This document shows, in pieces, positions 5,757 to 9,688 of a stretch of 9,688 nucleotides of DNA. Position 1 is the stretch's first letter. Each line of letters starts with the position of its first letter. The DNA comes from a bacterium (GTDB lineage: Bacteria > Planctomycetota > JACOTG01 > JAUIME01), in NCBI GenBank assembly GCA_030433195.1, contig JAUIME010000136.1, positions 1 through 9,688 of the forward strand, written 5' to 3'. Made by a program: the position numbers and the translations under genes. The notes under the pieces were generated by a model. That model searched no databases. It was not told the origin of the DNA and saw nothing but the letters and a program-made list of their open reading frames with translations.

Positions 5757-5836
5757 GTGAGACCGACGACGCGATCTACCGAGTTCGATCGAAGACCCAG
5801 ACGCCGCCCGGCGCGAAAGCGCGGGGCGGCGCTTTT
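5757..5836 (+). ncRNA. Possible short RNA or attenuated leader before pus10
   Basis: If transcription starts shortly after the TGCTAGGCT motif, an RNA of about 80 nt would end at the terminator-like hairpin 5802-5836. It also contains a 10-bp palindrome TTCGATCGAA (5784-5793). It could be a small RNA, a transcription attenuator for pus10, or simply the 3' end of the prepilin mRNA. I do not recognise any RNA family. Confidence 0.2.
5802..5836 (+). terminator. Rho-independent terminator-like hairpin
   Basis: Bases 5802-5814 pair with 5819-5831 (13 positions, one mismatch) around a GAAA tetraloop and are followed by CTTTT (5832-5836). It lies 102 nt after the prepilin stop, so it probably ends that transcript. 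It also sits 36 nt before the pus10 start, so pus10 would need readthrough or a promoter inside or after the hairpin. Confidence 0.68.
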
Positions 5837-5872
5837 GCGTGATGGGTCGGTCGCGCGACGGGGTGCACGGCG

Positions 5873-6922
5873 TTGAGCGGCGACGCCGCATGGGAGCGCT
5901 ACAAGGCGCACCTTCCCGCGATCTGCGAGCAGTGTCGACGACTCGGATCGCTCTACGAGTTCGATTCGTTTCTCGTCGGCTGCCGCAACGCGAAGTCGAT
6001 CGCTCCGGGCTCGCTGCCCGAGGAGGGGGCGAGGTACTTCAAGCGCGCTGTCGGTTTGTTTCTCGATCGGTTGTGGCCGCATCGCGCCGTCGACTTCTCG
6101 CGTCCCGTCGCATGCTTCGCGATCGATCCTCCCGCCGGAACCGTCGAGATCGACGTGCTCGCCGAGTTCGTGCTCGGGCGGTATCGCAAGAACACGCGCG
6201 ACATGCCGCAATCGCGTTGGCCGTGTCGTGTCTGCGGCGGCGGCGGATGCGAGCGCTGCGGCGGCACGGGCGTGCGCTACGCCGAGTCCGTTCAGGAGTG
6301 CATCGCCGCTCCGTTCCTCGATGCCACGGGCGGGATCGCCACGCGATTCCACGGCATGGGACGCGAGGACATCGACGCCCGGATGCTCGGAAGCGGACGT
6401 CCGTTCGTGCTCGAGATCGAACAGCCGCGTCGGCGTTCGATCGATTGGGCGGCCGCCGCGGCCGATGTCGCGCAGCGCTCGCGCGGTCGCGTCGAGATGA
6501 TCGATGCTGCGCGCGGCACGCGCACCGACGTCGAGCAGACGAAGAACGCACGCCACGACAAGTCGTACCGAGCGCGCGTCGTCGCCGACTGCGATTGGCC
6601 CGACGATCTTCACGATCGCGTCGCCGCGCTGCAGGGGCGCACGATTCGCCAGCGCACTCCGGCTCGCGTCACGCGTCGCCGTACGGATCTAGAGCGTCAT
6701 CGGCGCGTGCGGACGTTTCGCGTCGAGGAGCGCGAAGGTCGCGAGATCGTGATCGTCGTTCGAGGGTCGGCGGGTCTCTACATCAAGGAGCTCGTGTCGG
6801 GAGACGACGGACGCACGCGGCCGAGTCTGGCCGAACTCGCGAACGTGACCTGCCGCGTCTCGGAGCTCGACGTGATCGCGATCCACGACGACGAACGCGC
6901 GCTGCTTTCGGACGAGACGTAG
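5873..6922 (+). CDS. pus10: tRNA pseudouridine synthase Pus10 (archaeal-type)
   Basis: Pus10 converts uridine to pseudouridine at position 54 and/or 55 in the T-loop of tRNA. The 349-residue protein has C18-x2-C21 near its start and a second cysteine group C118-x2-C121 and C126-x2-C129 in WPCRVCGGGGCERCGGTG (116-133), as expected for the Zn-binding THUMP-containing N-domain. The family block GRYRK (102-106) precedes it. The catalytic core begins with FHGMGREDIDARMLGSGRPF (159-178), with the catalytic Asp probably D166 by analogy with GRTD of TruA. Y232 in DKSYRA, QRTPARVTRRR (260-270) and GLYIKELVSGDDGRTRPS (301-318) complete the signature. It is somewhat shorter than archaeal Pus10, mainly in the THUMP region. 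TTG at 5873 is the only start codon between an in-frame stop (5840-5842) and the first CxxC; no strong ribosome-binding site is seen. It stands alone between prepilin and a convergent lipoprotein gene. Family assignment is firm; target position is inferred. Confidence 0.93.
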   Translation: MSGDAAWERYKAHLPAICEQCRRLGSLYEFDSFLVGCRNAKSIAPGSLPEEGARYFKRAVGLFLDRLWPHRAVDFSRPVACFAIDPPAGTVEIDVLAEFVLGRYRKNTRDMPQSRWPCRVCGGGGCERCGGTGVRYAESVQECIAAPFLDATGGIATRFHGMGREDIDARMLGSGRPFVLEIEQPRRRSIDWAAAAADVAQRSRGRVEMIDAARGTRTDVEQTKNARHDKSYRARVVADCDWPDDLHDRVAALQGRTIRQRTPARVTRRRTDLERHRRVRTFRVEEREGREIVIVVRGSAGLYIKELVSGDDGRTRPSLAELANVTCRVSELDVIAIHDDERALLSDET

Positions 6923-6936
6923 GCGAACGAACGGGC

Positions 6937-6957
6937 GCCGCGAACGAATCGCGCGGC
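6937..6957. terminator. Possible bidirectional hairpin between convergent genes
   Basis: GCCGCG (6937-6942) and CGCGGC (6952-6957) can pair around a 9-nt loop in the 40-nt gap between the convergent pus10 and HEAT lipoprotein genes. There is no T-tract on either side, so it is weak. Confidence 0.25.
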
Positions 6958-6962
6958 ATCGA

Positions 6963-8378
6963 TCAGCGTCGTTCGGCCTTCTTGCGGATCCGGCGCAGCG
7001 CGGTGTCGACCTCGTTGCGCAGGGCGTCGTCTTCGGTCGATTCGTGCAGGGACTCGAGCGCCGGAATGCACGAGTCGGCCCCGCCGGCGAGTCGGCCGGC
7101 GATGCGCGCCGCATGCAGTCTCTGCGCTTCGGTACCGCCCGAGATCACGCGAGGCAGGCGATGTCCGACCGCGGGGCCGATGGCGATGAGCGCCGACTCG
7201 GCGATGCGCCGTTCCTCGAGCCGGTCCGACGCGAGGACGTCGATCAGTGCTGGAATCGCGCGCTTGATCCGCGTGTCGGCCTCGCCGCGAATTGTCAGAA
7301 GCGCTGCGTGGCGAACGCGCACGTCGGGGTCGGTGAAGCCGTTCGTCACCGCGTCGATGGCCTCGTCGTTCCAGTCGGTCCAGCCTCCGAAACCGTGGAA
7401 CGCGAGTCGGCGAATCTCGGGCGACGCGTCGTTCGAGAGTTCGACGAGCGACGCGAACGCGGTGGATCCCGTGGCCGCGAGCGTCGTCGCGACGAACTCG
7501 CGGTGGGGGTGCTCGGCGTCGCGGATTCGTGCGACGAGCGAAGGGATCGCGAGGTCGCCGAGGCTCTCGATCAAGTCGCGTCCGGTCCGACGAGCGATCT
7601 CTTCTTCGTCGTCGAGACACGCGAGCGCGGATCGCAGAGTGACGGTCGCGTGCGGGGAGTCCTGGGTCACCAATCGGGCGAGTGCGGCACAGGCGCCGAC
7701 GCGCCGATCGATGGCGGGATCCGTCGAGCCCGCGAGGAGCAAGGGGATCGCGGGCTCGCCGATCGCGACGAGCGTGCGCACGACCGCGGCTCGGTCCGCG
7801 GCGGTCCCGCGGTCGAGTGCGTCGACGAGGCACGGGACCGCGTCGACGCCGCAGCGAGTGAGCGCGTCGAGCGCTTCGAGGGCGACCTTGCCATGGCTCT
7901 GCGTGTAGAGCGAGCAGAAGAACCCGGCGTCGGGTTCGTGTTCCGACAGGATGCGCACGGCGAGTGCCCGCGCGACGTCCGATGCGGCCGCGTCGGCGGC
8001 GAGCGTCCTCAGCGCCGGCGAGGCCTCGTCGGTGCGGTCGCGAAGCAGCGCGGCGGCGCGGGAGCGGTCGGTACGATCCGAATCGCCGAGTCGGCGGATC
8101 GCCTGCGCGAGCACGGGATCCAGCGGTCGGGTGTCGAGTCGTTCCGTCGATCCGCGGGAATTCGTCGCGGGTGTCGCGTTGCTCGGGTCGGCATTTCCGG
8201 GCATCCGGGTCGGAGCCGGCCCCGCGGAGCTCGGGCCACAGCCCGAGAGCAGCGACGTCGCGAGGAGGGTCGTAGCGAGCGCTGACGGGACGAGCGATCG
8301 CCAGGACACGGCGAGCCGGTCGTCGCTGGCTCGATGTCGCGCGGCAGGGCCTGCGACGCGGGAAGCGGGCTTTCGCAC
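6963..8378 (-). CDS. HEAT-repeat lipoprotein
   Basis: This 471-residue protein is predicted to be exported and lipid-anchored. A long basic N-region is followed by a hydrophobic segment at about 29-44 and the lipobox LSGC with C47. A Ser/Pro/Thr/Asn linker (48-80) leads to a mostly helical domain from about 86 to 465 made of degenerate HEAT-like repeats, seen as recurring AIPxLxxxL and (R)xxAxxALxxIG segments such as AVPCLVDALDRG (180-191) and AIPALIDVL in the C-terminal third. HEAT solenoids bind proteins; no catalytic motif is seen and the partner is unknown. The start is GTG at 8378 with GGAGG 5 nt upstream. A second GTG at 8309 (V24) would give a more usual signal length but has no ribosome-binding site. 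It is convergent with pus10 and divergent from another secreted HEAT protein. GC-rich shadow frames on both strands were rejected in its favour. Confidence 0.85.
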   Translation of the reverse strand: MRKPASRVAGPAARHRASDDRLAVSWRSLVPSALATTLLATSLLSGCGPSSAGPAPTRMPGNADPSNATPATNSRGSTERLDTRPLDPVLAQAIRRLGDSDRTDRSRAAALLRDRTDEASPALRTLAADAAASDVARALAVRILSEHEPDAGFFCSLYTQSHGKVALEALDALTRCGVDAVPCLVDALDRGTAADRAAVVRTLVAIGEPAIPLLLAGSTDPAIDRRVGACAALARLVTQDSPHATVTLRSALACLDDEEEIARRTGRDLIESLGDLAIPSLVARIRDAEHPHREFVATTLAATGSTAFASLVELSNDASPEIRRLAFHGFGGWTDWNDEAIDAVTNGFTDPDVRVRHAALLTIRGEADTRIKRAIPALIDVLASDRLEERRIAESALIAIGPAVGHRLPRVISGGTEAQRLHAARIAGRLAGGADSCIPALESLHESTEDDALRNEVDTALRRIRKKAERR

Positions 8379-8593
8379 GCGAACCTCCGGGGAAGTCGAG
8401 ACGGAATCGATGGGGCCGACGGCGCCCGCCGGCCTTGTTTCTCATCGGACGTCGCGCGGGTCGAGATCAAGGAGGCGTCCGCTGGGAGAGTGGGGGGCAT
8501 CTCGAGGCGCGGGCGCGGAAAAGAGCTTCGCGTGATCGTGCCCGGATCGAGCCGGGGAAGGGGAACTCACTTTCGGACCCCGGATGTCCGAGA

Positions 8594-8599
8594 TATACT
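8594..8599 (+). promoter_or_regulatory. Candidate -10 box for the secreted HEAT protein gene
   Basis: TATACT matches the sigma70 -10 well, but the hexamer 17 nt upstream (TTTCGG, 8571-8576) is a poor -35. TGTCCG occurs on both sides at 8585-8590 and 8605-8610, 20 bp apart, possibly a direct-repeat regulator site. The leader would be about 35 nt. Confidence 0.38.
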
Positions 8600-8618
8600 C
8601 TTGGTGTCCGGCCGATAT

Positions 8619-8631
8619 CCCATCTCATGGG
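8619..8631 (+). promoter_or_regulatory. Small hairpin overlapping the ribosome-binding site
   Basis: CCCAT (8619-8623) and ATGGG (8627-8631) can pair across CTC. The 3' arm overlaps the Shine-Dalgarno GGGAG (8629-8633) of the gene starting at 8642. The stem is only 5 bp, so any effect on translation would be modest. Confidence 0.25.
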
Positions 8632-8641
8632 AGTCCCCGAA

Positions 8642-9637
8642 ATGACTCGTTTCGCCATTTTCGCACTCCTGTTCGGCCTGGTCTTCCCCTTCAGCGGCGC
8701 CGAGGCGCAGACGGTGCATCTACGCGATGCAGCGGCGCTCGACGGCGAGGTCGAAGACCGAGGAAGCACGTTTCTCCTGCGGTTGGACCGCCCCCTCGAG
8801 GCTCGAGGACCGGACGGCGAGCGCTTGGAGAGCCTTTCGATTCGCAAGGATCGTGTTCTCTTCATCGAGCCCGATTCGAACGAAGAAGTCCGCAGGGCCC
8901 AAGGCAAGATCTCCGGCTTGCTGTTCCGCGTCGGTTCGAGCCGGATCGACGATCGGCTCGACGCCCATCATGCGCTCAAACAGTACGAGCCGGGCATGAT
9001 GTTCCGGCCCCTCATGAAGGGGCTGCTGCACAGTCGGCCGCAAGTTCGGTACTTTTGCGCGTTCAAGCTCGGCGAGCTCGGCAGCCAAGAGGCTCTCTCG
9101 CCCTTGGTGAAGGCGGCGCTGCACGACCGCGACGAAGGCGTGCGCGACGCGGCGTTCGCGGCCTCGATGAAGATCGGGCACCCCGCGCTGTTCATCCCGT
9201 TCGCGAAGGCGCTCTTCGCGTCGAACGAGCCCGTGCGTCTGCGGGCCGCCGCGGCGCTCGGTCGCCTCGGCGACGTGCGTGCGGTCGAGTATCTCGTGAA
9301 GCGCTACGCGATCAGCGGCGGCGGCTCGGGTGCTCGGAACAGCATCTCTTCGGTCACCAGCCAGGCCTACGTCAAGGACTTCGACGTGGAGATCGCGCAG
9401 GCGGCGCAGATCGCCGACCCGATCATCGACGTGCTGAATTCGGGCGCGGTCCTCGACGCGAAGGTCGTGGGCATCTACGGGACGATGACCGTCACCGAAA
9501 CCCGCGTGATCTCGAAGTCGCTCGAGGATCTCACGGGGCGGAGCTTCGGTCCGAATCCCGAGGCCTGGAAGTCGTGGTGGGTCGGCGAAGAACGCAAGCG
9601 CGCGGCCGCGGCGAAAGCTGCCTCCGACGACGGCTGA
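8642..9637 (+). CDS. Secreted HEAT-repeat protein
   Basis: This is a 331-residue protein with a classical signal peptide (MTRFAIFALLFGLVFPFSGA, cleavage likely after AEA22 before Q23), so it is exported to the periplasm or an equivalent compartment. Residues 23-80 form a beta-rich N-domain (VHLRDAAALDGEVEDRG onward). HEAT-like repeats follow from about 115 to 225, for example VRYFCAFKLGELGSQEALSP and VRLRAAAALGRLGDVRAVEY. The C-terminal part (about 235-320) ends in LTGRSFGPNPEAWKSWW, a pattern I associate with HEAT proteins of Planctomycetota, then a basic Ala/Lys-rich tail. No enzyme motif is seen. ATG 8642 is chosen for its signal peptide and GGGAG 8 nt upstream; the frame is open back to 8435 but that part has no ribosome-binding site. 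Divergent from the HEAT lipoprotein gene, which hints at related function. Partner unknown. Confidence 0.87.
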   Translation: MTRFAIFALLFGLVFPFSGAEAQTVHLRDAAALDGEVEDRGSTFLLRLDRPLEARGPDGERLESLSIRKDRVLFIEPDSNEEVRRAQGKISGLLFRVGSSRIDDRLDAHHALKQYEPGMMFRPLMKGLLHSRPQVRYFCAFKLGELGSQEALSPLVKAALHDRDEGVRDAAFAASMKIGHPALFIPFAKALFASNEPVRLRAAAALGRLGDVRAVEYLVKRYAISGGGSGARNSISSVTSQAYVKDFDVEIAQAAQIADPIIDVLNSGAVLDAKVVGIYGTMTVTETRVISKSLEDLTGRSFGPNPEAWKSWWVGEERKRAAAAKAASDDG

Positions 9638-9661
9638 AATCTTGCGGGCCGAGCTCTCGAA

Positions 9662-9685
9662 CGGGGAACCCCGCTGGGATCAGCG
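9662..9685 (+). terminator. Possible terminator hairpins after the secreted HEAT gene
   Basis: CGGGG (9662-9666) faces CCCCG (9669-9673), and overlapping it CGCTG (9672-9676) faces CAGCG (9681-9685) around GGAT. They begin 24 nt after the stop codon. No T-tract is visible before the window ends, so termination here is only possible. Confidence 0.25.
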
Positions 9686-9688
9686 TAC

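Larger units (their letters stand above)
8379..8641. other. Divergent intergenic region between two HEAT-repeat genes
   Basis: This 263-nt region should hold the promoters of both flanking genes. A hairpin at 8414-8434 (GGCCG, then CGG, pairing with CCG, then CGGCC, around a 3-nt loop and one A/C mismatch) is followed on the plus strand by TTGTTT and falls in the leader of the lipoprotein mRNA. TATACT (8594-8599) is the best plus-strand -10. No convincing minus-strand promoter is visible. Confidence 0.4.

Noticed and set aside
5839..7908. 689-codon plus-strand open frame spanning pus10 and the HEAT lipoprotein
   Set aside because: Runs through two well-supported genes in wrong frame or strand; Arg/Ser-rich composition typical of a shadow frame.
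6778..8445. 555-codon minus-strand frame over the lipoprotein gene
   Set aside because: Arg-rich shadow; the alternative frame has a lipobox, a Shine-Dalgarno and HEAT repeats.
1..9688. CRISPR array, tRNA, rRNA, insertion sequence, prophage or toxin-antitoxin module
   Set aside because: No regularly spaced repeats, no cloverleaf or rRNA-like stretch, no transposase or integrase motif and no terminal inverted repeats were recognised by reading.

Overview
The window is GC-rich bacterial DNA that codes densely on both strands. It has no rRNA, tRNA, CRISPR array or insertion sequence that I can see. A prepilin-like protein with an acidic D-x-D-x-D-G-D-G-E-Y-G stretch, two exported HEAT-repeat proteins and a Feo-type iron locus suggest a Planctomycetota-like lineage. 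That assignment is inferred from gene content and style, not from a marker gene.

Layout: (1) 1-669, minus, the N-terminal part of an AI-2E/PerM-family membrane transporter that runs off the left edge. (2) 869-4676, minus, an iron-homeostasis cluster that reads, in transcription order: DtxR/MntR-family regulator (4676-4140), ferritin-like protein (4119-3682), small Cys-containing membrane protein (3595-3359), feoA (3359-3057), feoB (3040-869). A good sigma70-type promoter and an inverted repeat over its -10 box lie just upstream of the regulator. One metal-sensing repressor could therefore control ferrous iron uptake and storage together. (3) 4677-5016, a divergent intergenic region that also carries the promoter and a structured leader for a prepilin-like gene (5017-5700, plus). 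(4) 5701-5872, an extended -10-like motif followed by a strong terminator-like hairpin. (5) 5873-6922, plus, a homologue of the tRNA pseudouridine synthase Pus10, an archaeal/eukaryotic enzyme that is unexpected in a bacterium. (6) 6963-8378, minus, a HEAT-repeat lipoprotein, and, divergently, 8642-9637, plus, a second secreted HEAT-repeat protein.

The main points of interest are the bacterial Pus10, the regulator with altered metal-site positions and a C-terminal cysteine cluster, its candidate operator, and the hairpin between a promoter-like motif and pus10, which could end a short RNA or act as an attenuator. Several very long open frames (about 550-690 codons) on the opposite strand or in other frames of the real genes are artefacts of high GC content and are not annotated.
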